From: Ophioderma brevispina
Taxonomy: Eukaryota > Echinodermata > Ophiuroidea > Amphilepidida > Ophiodermatidae
Reading direction: 5' to 3'
NCBI GenBank assembly: GCA_023653785.1
Contig: JAMKCH010012772.1
Coordinates: forward strand, 1-64,000
Length of the DNA stretch: 64,000 nt
In this document: positions 11,345 through 22,359 of the stretch, piece after piece
How positions within the stretch are numbered: position 1 is the stretch's first letter
Layout: each line of letters opens with the position of its first letter
Position numbers and translations under genes: made by a program
Notes under the pieces: generated by a model
What the model saw: only the letters and a program-made list of their open reading frames with translations
Databases searched by the model: none
What the model was told of the DNA's origin: nothing

Positions 11345-12320
11345 TAAAGGCATAGCTTGCCACTGTTTGCAGAATCGATAGAACTCAGTATGTTTCCATT
11401 CGATAATGCCAATTCCACTTCAAAGAACGTCAGTTGTGGAGTCCCACAAGGTTCGATTTCGGGGACCTTATGGTCATAATCTAGATAAATTAACATTCCA
11501 GTGGGCAATCGACGTTGGAACGTCAAAAAGGACGTCGAGAGTTTTGAAATTGAACACTATTTATGTCGAAATGCAAATCGATTTGACGGCGTTCTTAAAA
11601 CGTCGATTCAATTTGCATTTTAGACCGTAAATTTAGTAAAAACCGTCGAACTGTTTTTGACGTGCAACGTCGTTTCGACGTCGCTCTAAACGAATATGCC
11701 CGCTGGGTTATTATTCTTCCAACCAAATCACCTTTTTTATTTATTTCTGAGTGATATATGTTAGCATCTCGTATCCAAAGCTAGAACATTTAAACTACAA
11801 TTGCAAATAAAGAAGTTGAGAAAAATTCTTGATGGCTGAAGAAAAAATAGCTTCCCTTCAAATTGATAAAACAATTAATTGGGTTAGAAAACAGATAATA
11901 ATCGCCGTTTTGATAATATATGCCTTAATATTAATGGTTTGAAATCAATTGGTTTCTCATTCTAAATTTTGCGGTGTTATATTGACGATCGTTTAAGCTG
12001 GAATTATCACACGACTTATTTGTTAAACGTTATCAAAAAATACGTTGGAATTTTATTAGGATTAAACGTTAATATTTATTTTCACTTATAAAACTCTTGT
12101 TCCCCTCATTCCTAGATTGCAATATAATAGGGCGGACGACAATAATGATTTGAGAACAATTGACATAAAACAAAAGCATTCATTACAGTACGTAGAATGC
12201 TCAATGGCTCACCCACACTCCTCCATTATTTGCTTATTTACAAACACGTAATATATATGATATCACAAACTCGATAGGCGCATTTTATGTATAACCTTGT
12301 TAAATGGTCACTTTACTTCT
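11345..12320 (+). mobile_element. LINE reverse-transcriptase remnant, split by a MITE
   Basis: On the plus strand SKNVSCGVPQGSI is readable at about 11419-11462, the conserved RT segment of non-LTR elements. After the MITE at 11498-11706 the same element seems to continue: KFxGV..IDDRLSWNYH near 11965-12012, a VIKKYVGILL block to about 12062, and FMYNLVKW at 12281-12309. This order (GVPQGS, then the LGV-ID-LSW-H segment, then FMYK-N) fits the RT-to-C-terminus of jockey/CR1-like LINEs. Frameshifts and stops occur throughout, and the YADD segment was not found, so part is deleted. The element family cannot be fixed by eye. Confidence 0.7.
11498..11706. mobile_element. MITE with CCAGTGGGCA/TGCCCGCTGG ends, inserted in a LINE
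   Basis: Ends CCAGTGGGCA (left) and TGCCCGCTGG (right) form a terminal inverted repeat. Both subterminal regions are rich in ACGTCG/CGACGT words (for example AACGTCAAAAAGGACGTCG and CGTCGTTTCGACGTCG). The length is about 209 bp with no coding capacity, so this is a non-autonomous DNA element. It sits about 35 bp after the GVPQGS codons of the surrounding LINE remnant, so it is younger than that LINE copy. A target-site duplication is not clear. Confidence 0.75.
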
Positions 12321-12383
12321 ATCATAATTGTTAATTACTTTTTTTTGCGTAAGTTGGCATTCTAGTCATAGTTAAGCGTACTA

Positions 12384-12670
12384 CAATCTTGGACAAAAGT
12401 TGTTGGCACACTTTTCTACCGTACGGTAAAATCGCCCCCCCCCTCTCCCCGGAACAAGGTTGAAACCTGAAAATTGTGTACAGTGCGGCCTAAAACAAAA
12501 CACTCAACATTGATTGGTGGGGCAAGGGGGAGGGTTATGGATTAGCAAAAGCTTCAAGCTTAATACCAAAAAAAGTTCAATTTAATAACATTTCAAAATG
12601 GCCGGAAAGTAGGTAAGTGTTAAAGAGCAAATTTTCAACAAGGTGTGCAAACTACTTTTGTCCAAGATTG
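12384..12670. mobile_element. 287-bp MITE flanked by TA (Tc1/mariner-like target)
   Basis: CAATCTTGGACAAAAGTTG at the left pairs with the reverse complement of the right end (CTACTTTTGTCCAAGATTG); the match extends inward through GCACAC. TA lies directly outside both ends (12382-12383 and 12671-12672), as for Tc1/mariner insertions. No transposase is present. Confidence 0.8.
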
Positions 12671-12839
12671 TAAGATATTTAATTTATTCGTCCTGATAAT
12701 TTTAAAAACTAATCTTGGTATGTCCACAGTCGAAGCAGGGACCGTGTCCATGGAATAAACGAGGACGAAATAAAACGATCGCCTCTTAGTTGGCAAAACA
12801 ATGGTATGCAAAAAATAGATAGGGACACTGTTTAAATTT

Positions 12840-13820
12840 CCTAGAATGTAAAATGCATTTATTGATCGGAAGTCGGACATACGGTTCCGGAGATATGGTT
12901 GATCAAGTGGACAGGGGAGTATGCAAACTTAATAGTTGTTAATATTGGGCGATTTCCTATACTTGTATGTACAAAATTCAATGGGTCGCTATCTAAGGGT
13001 TTTAAAGCAATATTAGCATCATTTTTTTGCAAAAAGAGCTCCGCCCCCAAATTTTTCAAAAATGTTTGCGATTTTTACAAACGATTGCATTGGTAACGGG
13101 GTTAGTAAACTATACCTGTGAAATGGTTTAAGGGTCGAAAAATACTGAGGTGTCACAAAAAAACGAAGGAATTTTGATTAGAATAATTATTATCGGGGGA
13201 ATCCCCGATAATAATAACAGCGGCTGCTGAAACGGCCTTCCAATGCGAATAGCCGGGAAATATCGCCATGTACTTTTCTACGCTCATCCATTAGGCAAGC
13301 CAAGTTAGAGGTATTTTCTCGAGGTTGCACTATTTCATCATATGACGGGGACATAAACTAGCATTTCCAGCTCTGTGCCATTAAGTATAATCTGCGGATC
13401 CCAATTCTTAATTAAAAATCGCTTACTTTGTGATAAATAACGCATTTTTTAGCTTCTCATTCGCAGTATAGTTTCCTAGACATTACCAACGTCACTGGTG
13501 CAAAAATATCAATTTTGACATTGGGGCGCTCTTCAAAAAATGTGCTAAAATTGCTTTAAAGCTGGTTGTGAAATAGAATTTTGGTCTACTTACTTTAGGT
13601 AAAATATGTCCCACAAATACTTACACAATTTTGTAACAATTTTGTCATTAAAATAGCAGTGTTATGGAATTACATGTGTTTATTTTTCCTCACTCTGCGA
13701 TATTTAGTAACCTTTACTTTAAAATGATTACTCGAGATCGAATTTATCATTTTTTTTTATTCTTTCAATATTAATAAAAACAAATCAGCAACGATTAAAA
13801 ATAATAACCTTTTAAATATA
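12840..13820. other. No gene recognised; perfect hairpin inside
   Basis: ATTATTATCGGGG at 13186-13198 pairs perfectly with CCCCGATAATAAT at 13203-13215 across a GAAT loop. The rest is AT-rich with no gene or repeat signature I can support. Confidence 0.5.
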
Positions 13821-13824
13821 TGGT

Positions 13825-14139
13825 ATGGAAAACCCAAATTGGTGTGAATTTTTTCGATCTGTATCTTTTACCTTAACAGGAAACCAAACGTCACTACAAA
13901 CAAAATATCGTATGGTCATTCAAACTGACTCAGGTAATAGAACAAATAGATCTACAAGTTATGAAGGGCCATCTTTTAATTTGATTTTTTCAAATTTGAA
14001 TTACGAATCTAATTACTGTATTGGTCGACGATTCACGGTTACGCATGGTACCGCGTATAAAAACTCCGTCCGGCCCGGCCAATGGTTTTTGTGTACTGTG
14101 CCCATATATCGTCCACCACCGAATGTGGGCCACTACTAG
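13825..14139 (+). CDS. Unrecognised open frame, possible extracellular-domain exon
   Basis: The frame gives 104 residues of balanced composition with several N-glycosylation sequons (NQT, NRT, NRS) and the pattern YRMVIQTD..FNLIFSNLNYESNYCIGRRFTV..PIYRPPP. The alternation and the proline-rich end are loosely reminiscent of a fibronectin type III domain, but no diagnostic residue set is present. A possible acceptor (TTTTACCTTAACAG) lies inside the frame at about 13867-13880. No convincing donor was found. It may be a host exon, an exon fossil or chance. Confidence 0.25.
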   Translation: MENPNWCEFFRSVSFTLTGNQTSLQTKYRMVIQTDSGNRTNRSTSYEGPSFNLIFSNLNYESNYCIGRRFTVTHGTAYKNSVRPGQWFLCTVPIYRPPPNVGHY

Positions 14140-14689
14140 TTTCCGTTAGCAGTCCTGTTTGTTTCCGTGTTTAGCCAGCGAGGTTTCTCATCAGTTACCA
14201 TAGAACCAGAGGGACATGTCCATAAGTTTCCGAATTTTAAGAGTTAGTGTGACCATGATAACATAAGAAATACAACACATGCCAACTTATTTTTGGGAAT
14301 GCTGTCTAAAGCGGCATCGAACTCCACCCTGGTTACGGGTTGACACCCCCCCCCCAAAAAAAAACACCTGTAATGATCATCACAATGGATGGTTCTTAGA
14401 TCATTCAGATGGATAAGAGCTTTCTTGATTTCTTGTGTTACTATGGCAATGGGTAAGTCCTAATGTTGTGAACCCGCTTTCTTCAGACTCGGGTAAAAGA
14501 CCCTGGACACCACCTTAAAATATCAGAAAGAGTCTGTAGATGACCGTATCTTTACTATTATTGCTGGATAAATTTGCTCCTGCTAAAGGATACAGACAAT
14601 TACGACAAAATGCAATATTCACTCAAGTTTCATTATTATCATTTAATCGCCGTCTGCTTGAAGCCAACCTAAAGTCCCATGAAGAAATC

Positions 14690-15235
14690 ATGAATCTTGA
14701 TGCTTGTAAAGAGATAGAGACGTTTTATTTATCCGAATTTACCAAGTGTCTTGTTATATATAATATCTGTATAGGTCATCCCTTGGGACATCCAAAACAC
14801 CAAGTCTTAAGCTCAGTGAGTGGTGGACCGTGACGTCAGAGGTCAATGACCTCTAAATTTGCATGTTCTTCACCAAAATCGTTACTTTTAGCGCTGGAGG
14901 TCACAAACTAAATTTGGCCATATTTATTTGGTATCATATTAAAGCTAACAAAATTATCTATTCAGTGATAGGCAACACATTTAATTTCTTGAAAGTATAA
15001 GTTGGTACTGTGCCAAAAAAGATGAATTTTTACGACTTCTTTTCATTTTTTTTCATCAACTTTGTACAATATTGTATAGATGTACAATGAAGATTGCAAT
15101 ATTTCTCCTCAATATTTTCCCAAAAATTAGCGTCTATGGGTCAATTAATATCCGGAAGATTGATTACTTACTTTATTTTTTTAGTTGCGACATTTTAAAA
15201 ATGTCCACCCTATGTCTTCTATTTTTGCCCTTTAT
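14690..15235 (+). repeat. Dispersed repeat B, copy 1 (uninterrupted)
   Basis: From GAGATAGAGACGTTTTATTT through AGTCTTAAGCTCAGTG, GTGACGTCAGAGGTC, CTAGAGGTCACAAACTAAAT-like and GATTGCAATATTTCTC, to the TTGATTACTTACTTT segment, this matches 18660-20100 in reverse complement. It contains TGACGTCA and the palindrome GAGGTCAATGACCTC (14839-14853). It is useful as the empty-site reference for the nested insertion in copy 2. The nature of the repeat is unknown. Confidence 0.75.
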
Positions 15236-15239
15236 TTCC

Positions 15240-15890
15240 GGTGTGGTTGATTAAAGACCTTAAAGGGAACAAACACTATGAATTTTGGCAAATTTGGTAT
15301 CGCATTTAAGCTAATGCAATTTTCTGTTCAGATACAGGTAAAACGTTTTAATTCTGGAATGTGTAAATGTGCCCAAAATGATTATATTGTAATATGTGTT
15401 GTCCACACATTGTGCAAACACCAGATTATCAGAGTCTCCAGATTATCAAGAACATTAGGCATTAGTGCATCTTCCAGGTGAGTGAACACTGTCATAAACT
15501 GCTCATAATTCGTCATCATGTCAGGGACGAACACAACCTTTGAATGTGAAGGTAGCAGTATAATCGTGCTCAGTAAACACGGGATCCAGTTTAACCTAAT
15601 TCCTAGACCCTTGGTTAAAACTGGTTAAATAGTACGCCCTGTAATGGCAGATTACGTCCCAACAATATCCTCAATGATTCATCAAGTTTCATACCAAAAG
15701 AAAGGTAGATGCTATGTAACATGTCCAAGAGTTGAAACCGATACATCCTGAGCACCATCTTGAAAATAATCAATGAGGGTAACCAGTGATTGAAATCCTT
15801 TGTCTGCTGTTTTTTGCCTTTCTATGTTTGGTGGGTTGATAATAATTAGTAATATTTAAATTCTTATAACGCGCAACAAATCAACCAATG
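15240..15890. other. No gene recognised
   Basis: AT-rich sequence with short open frames and no recognised motif. Confidence 0.4.
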
Positions 15891-15894
15891 TTAA

Positions 15895-16229
15895 AGGTGC
15901 TTGTTCCGATTTATGTGCATTGTGTTCTGTACTTGATATGAGAGCCTGACACTTGCACATACACCCCATCAAGTACCGTGGGAAACAAACTTGTGGTTTT
16001 GATGGAAGACGCATTAATGCATTTTGCAAAGCCCTATTCAATACTGCGCTAATATTGATGGTTAACCACTAAAACGGCAGATTTTTGTTTATATCTTGGG
16101 AATGAAATGGATTTGAGGGCTCAAATTGCAGGACGACAATGAGAAAAATACGGCCTTTCATCTGATATCAAAATCGATACTACTTCCGCGTAAATCAGGG
16201 GGTCCCAGAGACGATCGGAACACGCACCT
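15895..16229. mobile_element. 335-bp TTAA MITE, family C copy 1
   Basis: The left end AGGTGCTTGTTCCGATT and right end ATCGGAACACGCACCT are inverted repeats, and TTAA stands outside each (15891-15894, 16230-16233). This is the target signature of piggyBac-type elements. A second copy, split by an insertion, is at 38106-40639. Confidence 0.8.
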
Positions 16230-16239
16230 TTAAGTGCTC

Positions 16240-17500
16240 AGGGATCCGCTTTGGAGTACCTTAGGCTGCTACAACACAACGAGTAAATCCAGAATGATAA
16301 GGAAGGCTTTATGGAAAGAATTATTTTAGATGCAGGAGGAAACAGAAGTTTTCGGAGAATGCGAGGACGGATATGGATTGGCAACCAAATCCACGTACGA
16401 CACTGGCTCCGCAGGGAATCGAAAGGCGAGTGGATGAGCCATACACTAGCCCGCCCTTCCAAAAAGGTTATACAGGGCGAGTCAAAACGATTTACAACAC
16501 TCGCTTTGTTTGAATTTGTGTACAGCAGTGAACAATCTACCAAAGATACGACTATCACATATAAAACTAGATTATTTGACCTACTAGAGAAATTTTGAAT
16601 TTTGTTTTGAACTTTACATTGCGAAGTTATGCTAACTTTAAGATAGGTACCCATTTTCACTCTGTCAACGGAATCACTGTTGTGGAATTTGGCCAAAGGG
16701 ACTTTGGATGAGTCTACACAAGTACATCGTGACATTCTTTGCTTGCTTTGATACCTTGTGTAAACCTCATCAAGAAAATGTCAAATATTTCATTATTCTG
16801 AATAATAAACAAATCATGGAATCTTACACCAAAATTTTGAAGCATTACTTCAATAAATGTTCGAAATTGTTCACATATCTTTTCACGGAAACTGAAATGC
16901 AAATAGTTAGGGCACTCCTGTGCATACACCGGTTGACCCACATTTTCCGCCGAATCCTTCATAACCTGATGGGGGGAGGGGGTTTTAATTTGGGGAATCA
17001 ATAATTGGACATTACAGACATGGAACGTCCGTCTGCCTTCCCCTTTGCATCTCAATACACCAGCCCGCCCTTCCAAAAAGGTTATATGCAGTTTCCATCC
17101 ATGTTATAGTCAGTGACTGCAGGAGGTTGTAAAAATGGAATAATAATTGCATTTTTCCTATTCATTACCGTTGTAGCCGAACTGTGAGTACGCCGGACTA
17201 TAATTACTTCTACTCCTGCTTAATCAAATTGCGATAGATGATTGCATTTTGTTTTCTACGATATTAGATTCACTCTGTTTATTTGCAATGCAATAACTAT
17301 AAAAGGAACAGAGTGGTTAATTAAAGTTTGAAGTGTTGCTGATACCTATATTTATAATTAGTGGAAATATTGCATTATTCACTGTGTATTTTTAATTATG
17401 ATAGCAAATTGTTTAATAAAACCAAAAATATATTAATTTTTGGCATGGCTTAAGGTCCATGGTCCGATCACTAATAGCCTCGTCCCCAGAGACCCCAGAA
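16240..17500. other. No certain gene; direct repeat of a 25-bp word
   Basis: AGCCCGCCCTTCCAAAAAGG, continuing TTATA, occurs at about 16449 and 17062, 613 bp apart. Overlapping open frames on both strands (16238-16735 minus, 16311-16598 plus, 16714-17076 minus) show no known motif. At 17160-17205 a CCGTTGTAG..GCCGGACTATA segment matches the end of dispersed repeat H. Confidence 0.4.
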
Positions 17501-17529
17501 TTTACCAGAAGTGGTCAAAATTTTGATAT

Positions 17530-17760
17530 CAGAAAGCTATAATATTTTTTCTCATTTACCCTGTGAAATCTTAGGGCTAAAGGATGTTTGGTTTGGATTT
17601 TATGAGCGAAAATATGCCCCATTTTGGTCGACCAATGTTACTTTTACAGTATATTACTGTACTGTATTACTTATACTCAATGGGGATTACAATTCACGTT
17701 TTTAGGTCTCACTTCAAAACGGGTTGAAATATCGGCGCGGAACTTTGGTGAAGACCATGA
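17530..17760 (+). repeat. Dispersed repeat D, copy 1
   Basis: Words TCATTTACCCTGT-AAATC, AGGGCTAAA-ATGTT-GGTTTGGAT, CATTTTGGTC-ACCA and CACGTTTTTAGGTCTCAC-T-AAACG are shared with 29849-30000 in the same orientation. Confidence 0.65.
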
Positions 17761-17784
17761 AAAAATTATTGACTTAACACTTAA

Positions 17785-17935
17785 CTACATACGGGGGTCC
17801 TAGGGCCCATTTTTTTGTTTTTCAGCCGGCGTTTTTTAAAGAAGCAATATATTTGGTTTATATTTTTTGTATTGTCTAACTTTAAAATGCAGGTAAGTGT
17901 TAAATTGGGTCATCCCCCTTTAAACATACGCATTT
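17785..17935. repeat. Foldback repeat F, partial copy
   Basis: GGGGGTCCTAGGGCCCATTTTTTTG at 17790, then CAGCCGGCGTTTTTTAAAG, TATTTGGTTTATATTTTTTG and AGGTAAGTGTTAA match, inverted, the element at 23400-23613. Confidence 0.55.
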
Positions 17936-18461
17936 CAGAATTTGAAAGATTTAAGTTTAACTGAATAGATAAATTTGGTATCACATTATAGCTTTTGTGA
18001 TACCAAATTTCACAAATATCCATTAGTTTTTTAATATCCCCGTTATGGTCTATAAACAGCACCAACAGAAATAAACGGCAAAATTAAAATTAATCCTAAT
18101 CTTTCCGGAGGGGGCTTTGCTCCGGTGCACTAAAATGCCAAAAATCATTTTCTCATCCTTTCTGGTAATTTTAGCGGGAAAGATTATGAAGGTAGCACAT
18201 TCACCGGAGTTAGGGTATGCCGTCAAAAGTCGAAGGGTGGGGTGGTTTCCACCAAAGAATATTTTATTGTGCATTTTTGATAATATTATGCACAGTATGG
18301 CTCTAAAACTCTTATGCTTATAAAAACAAAATAGTCAATTGCCATTATTTGGAACTGAAAACCGCATGAAAATATGATATTCCGACCTTTTTTAGCGCAA
18401 ATTGGATTTTATGACGTCATTGTGACGCCATATTAGGTATGTTAGTACTTATTTTAGTATC

Positions 18462-18569
18462 AATAGAGGTGGACCTTGGCTATCCACTGGTATCAAAATT
18501 ATAAGCATTGGGTGCAATAGAGGTGGACCTTAGCTATCCACTGGTATCAAAATTATAAGCATTGGGTGC
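18462..18569 (+). repeat. Two tandem 54-bp units
   Basis: AATAGAGGTGGACCTTGGC..GCATTGGGTGC occurs twice in a row (18462-18515, 18516-18569) with a single G/A difference, so this is a very recent duplication or an assembly artefact. Confidence 0.85.
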
Positions 18570-18659
18570 TTTGTAACTAATTCTCGAAGGGTGTGGTAAC
18601 CACCTTCTCCTTGGTAAACCATGTTACAAAAAAGCTTGGTTAGGCGAGGGTTAAAACAC

Positions 18660-20100
18660 ATTGGGTGAAGGTGCTTTGAAATGTCAAAACTAAACTAAAA
18701 AAAATAGCAAAGTAAATAATCGATCTTCCAGATATTATTGACAAATATATAGATACTAATTTGTGGAAAATATGGAAGAGAAATATTGCAATCTGCATGT
18801 ATAATTGTACAATATTGGTAGGAAGTGGATGAAAAAACATCGAAAAAGTCGTTCCAAAGAACTTTTTTTGGCACAGTGCTTAACACTATACTTGAAATAA
18901 TTCAAGTGTTAGCATCACTGAATAGATAATTGTGTTAGCTTAATATGATACAAAACTTGCCCAAATTGACATTTAGTTTGTGACCTCTAGCACTAATAGG
19001 AGCGATTTTTTGGTATTAGAACATACAAATTTAGAGGTTATGGGACCTCTGACGTCAAGCTCCATCGCTACTGAGCTTATAGGCCAGTCAAAATAGAATT
19101 GAATGCTGCCTTAACCCAACACTAATGGCAACAGAATCAATTCCAACGGAATTGTATTGAGAATACCCTTTAAAAACAACATATCAAAAAGTCTACTAAA
19201 ATCAAAGGAGTGGAACATTATATTTTTACGGGGGTTAAGGTTTATACAGGGGTCCAAATATGAAATGTATCAAAACGCGTCGAAAGTATGCCAACGTGTT
19301 AGTACATTTCCGGATTAAAAAAAGGTATAGTTGCCATATCTGCAAGTTGTAGTTCCAATAGTTAGAGTCAAAATCGGTTCAGGTCACAATGGGGTAAATG
19401 TTCAGATATATTTCCGTTCGTTATAAAAATGGGTCAAATTGTTCGTCTAATGGTACAGAACCCGAAAATATAATTGGTGCAACCCGCTTTAATATTCGTT
19501 GCATGATTGGAACGCAAAATGTGGAATGGGGGCTACAGGGTCTATGGGAGGTCACTAGTAATAGCTCTGTAATTCTGATATGGAAAGTTCAAACAAAGAA
19601 TCTATTTATATTACTTATCTAGTGAGACAAATTTAACAGTTACAACCAGTCCGATCAAATCGGACCTCTATGATTTACCCCAGGATTTGACTTGAACTGT
19701 TATGAGCCATTGTACTAAAACTATAATGCTAGATAGGGCAAACTATACTTGTTTTAAACCTTAGGAGTAGCCCAATAAATTGGTACATCATTTAAATTCA
19801 ATTCGAACAATTCTATTTTTTACCCCTGTACAAACGTTGCCACCTTATTCTACATGTTCCACTGGTTGATTTTGGTAGAACTTTTAATATATTATTTTGG
19901 GGACATGAGAGTATATTAACACCAAAAATGTTTCTGTGGCAATTTGTGTGGGGTCAAATCATAAATTATTGGACTATTAAGACTTTGTGTTTGGATGTCC
20001 CAAGAGATGTCCTATACTGCGGCGAACAAGACACTTGGTAAATTCGAATAAATAAAAATGCTCTATCTCTGGGACCATGCGGAGCTCGGCATTAGACGCA
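18660..20100 (-). repeat. Dispersed repeat B, copy 2, interrupted by a foldback element
   Basis: The reverse complement of 18660-19079 and 19977-20100 aligns with 14690-15235. The two parts meet at TTAA of the reference copy and are separated here by the element at 19080-19976. Confidence 0.75.
19080..19976. mobile_element. 897-bp foldback element I, nested in repeat B, TTA duplication
   Basis: The ends TAGGCCAGTCAAAATAG and (reverse complement of the right end) TAGTCCAATAATTTATGA are related. Subterminal arms of about 250 bp are inverted: TGGAACAT, TATACAGGGGTCCAAATA and AAAGGTATAGTTGCC at 19210-19335 pair with 19735-19880. TTA flanks both sides (19077-19079, 19977-19979), and the uninterrupted site is visible in copy 1 of repeat B. 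Other members are 36985-38055 and 63320-64000. The interior open frame (19398-19622) is broken in the 63.6-kb copy, so it is probably not coding. Confidence 0.85.
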
Positions 20101-20179
20101 TCAAAAAATGGTCTTAGCGTGAGTGCATTCATTGACTCATTTTCAAGTTTCTTCCAAGGGAGTGAAAAGCACAATAATT

Positions 20180-20350
20180 AACTATAATCCGGCTACTGTA
20201 TGTTGCGAAACGAAACGAACGAAATCCATTGGATTTCACGCTTTATTCCGTGTGCCACGGATGCATGCTGACGGAATAAAAGGTGTATTCCAATGGGAGT
20301 TCTGTTTCGTGGTTCGTTTCGCAAAATACAGCAAGTAAGCCTATAATCCA
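20180..20350. mobile_element. Small palindromic MITE with GCGAAACGAA ends
   Basis: GTTGCGAAACGAAACGAACG and CATTGGATTTCACGCTTTAT at 20202-20247 pair with 20275-20328. The element is flanked by CTATAATCCGGC (20182) and CTATAATCCAGC (20340), a possible 12-bp target duplication or part of longer arms. Confidence 0.7.
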
Positions 20351-20599
20351 GCCATAATGGCTCCCTATATTAGCAATGTTTTTTTAGCACTTCTGTTATG
20401 ACCCGCCCGGTGGTCAAAAAAACCCCTATTGGGATTTTGTGTGAGAATAATTTAGTTGAGGCTAATTCAAAGGCCAAAGGTCTGAACTATATAGATTTGA
20501 AATTTCTTTCAGTCATTTCCATTTTTTACTCTTGTCAACAGCAAAGATCCATGTTTCGTAGCTTTTGTATGCAGGGATTGGGGCAACCCCCATCTTACC

Positions 20600-20930
20600 T
20601 CAAGTAAGAAACATAAGAGGAAATCGAGAAGAAAGAAAAGAGAACAGAAAACAATTGAGGATAGCGGGCGAAGAAGAGAAAAGAAAAAAAACCGGAAATT
20701 ATTAGAAAAGGGAAGAGACCTGTAAAATGCATAAGACCGAACTTAAGATTTAGCATAGACCCAAATATCCTAACATTAATACATCATTTATTGCATAACC
20801 CAACTAGTTTGTTTTTGATGGTACAACTATTTTTCTTTGGAGTCAAGGTAGCTTGATGAGGTTGATTGTTAACCCTTGTAGATAACTTTCAAGATTATAT
20901 ATTATTAAACCCGGGAGCTAACAACATTTG
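20600..20930. other. Purine-rich stretch, otherwise nothing seen
   Basis: A GA-rich run at 20605-20720 (AAGAAACATAAGAGGAAATC and similar). No gene or element recognised. Confidence 0.4.
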
Positions 20931-21234
20931 ATTTGTAACACATCTCAAGGTTTGAGTGATTAAACTAATGTTCCCAATCTGACAGGGACCCCTGAAAACG
21001 TGGATTCTTAAGTGCATGCAAATGGTTTGCCTTAAGAAGAGGGACCAAGACAAATAGTTGTAGCTGGGTCAATTTTTTTAAATTGATCCACATCATTTTG
21101 AAAAATACCATGTTTGTTGTCGAACCACAATGATTCAGAAAAAAGGTATAGTTTGTCCTATATACATCACTCAAATTTCATAGTTATAGGCTAACAAGAG
21201 TAAAAATCAATAAAAAGGTCATTTCATGGACAGG

Positions 21235-21520
21235 GGGTCAAATTTTAAAGTTGCTCTGATTTGGATAAAAATGGTGCCAATTATTGGTTGGAGTTCATAT
21301 GAATTAAAATAAACTAGATTTGACTGTCTAAAATGCTTAGTTACCGATGTAGGGGAACAGATGTTCAACGCATTGCATTCAACGGGCTGACTTGTGTTCC
21401 CCTACTTCGTTAAGCAACATTGAGACATTCAACCTATTCCTTATTGTAATCTATGAGCTCACCAATAATTTGTCACCATTTTTTTACCAAATCGGAGCGA
21501 CTTTTAAAATCTGATTTTTT
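21235..21520. repeat. Palindrome of ~285 bp
   Basis: AATTTTAAAGTTGCTCTGAT, AATGGTGCCAATTATTGG, GAGTTCATA and GTAGGGGAACA on the left pair with GTTCCCCTAC, TATGAGCTC, CCAATAATTTGTCACCATT and CGGAGCGACTTTTAAAAT on the right, centred near 21378. An AAAAAAGGTATAGTTTG word upstream at 21141 is shared with foldback family I. Confidence 0.75.
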
Positions 21521-21684
21521 ATGATATTTTCGAATTCATCACTGATGATTTTACGATTGATTTAACCGCACAAAATAACTACTTTCGCAGCTGCAACTTA
21601 CTTGAAATAGTACCTACAAAATTACAAAATCACATCACAAGACTTGTACAAGCATACTTATGCCCCGAACACCAAAATCTGGAT

Positions 21685-22330
21685 ATGTATCCTCCGCCTG
21701 GGAATCTTATCCACCTGATTTTTATCACTGGAATAATGCACGTGCACCATGTTTGTGTTATATTTTTCGACACCCATCGGCAACCTCCTCTTCTTCCTCC
21801 CCTGGCTCGCTCCCTTCACTCTGATTTGATCTCAGACTCTCTCTCTCTCTCTTGCTCTACCTTTTTCTACTTTTTTCCTTTTCCTCCTTCTCTTTCCTCC
21901 CTCACCTTTTTCCCTCTTTCTTTTTCCTCGCTTTTCCTGCTCTTGCTTTCCGTGGATAAGGGAACCATTTTCTAAATTATCATTCTCAACAGTCAACTTA
22001 AAGATTTAGGATGTGTTTTTCTCACGACTATTACACCGCTGGTTGGCACGCACTTCATAACAACCAACGCACTTTGGTAACAAATTGTTCATCACGTGCG
22101 TTAAGGCATCTTGTGCCAGAACAAAAAAGGGACACCTTGACGCAGCTTTATAACACCATTTGATCTAAAAGTGGATGAAATTTCAAAGATCTTCCATTTA
22201 AGAACCTTACTAGACTTCCCCACATAAATTAATGTTAACGACTGCGTTAAGCTCCTCTTTGTGGACAGACAAAAATGTGACAACTTCGATGATTCAACTT
22301 TAAACAAATTCAAATTGATTAAATATTTTC
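21685..22330. other. Pyrimidine-rich stretch and unassigned sequence
   Basis: CT-rich sequence at 21780-21950 creates an open frame without protein character. 22050-22105 carries CGCACTTTGGTAACAAATTG-like and GTGCGTTAAG words, the first of the palindromic motif that recurs to 28.7 kb. Confidence 0.45.
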
Positions 22331-22359
22331 CGAAGCTCTACAATGAACGAACAACTAAC

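Noticed and set aside
16238..16735. 165-codon minus-strand frame overlapping a 95-codon plus-strand frame
   Set aside because: Both look moderately protein-like, but no motif, splice site or repeat copy supports either, and part of the DNA (25 bp) recurs at 17062. Left unassigned.
19398..19622. 74-codon frame inside foldback element I
   Set aside because: The same segment at 63660-63840 contains indels that break the frame, so it is not under coding constraint.
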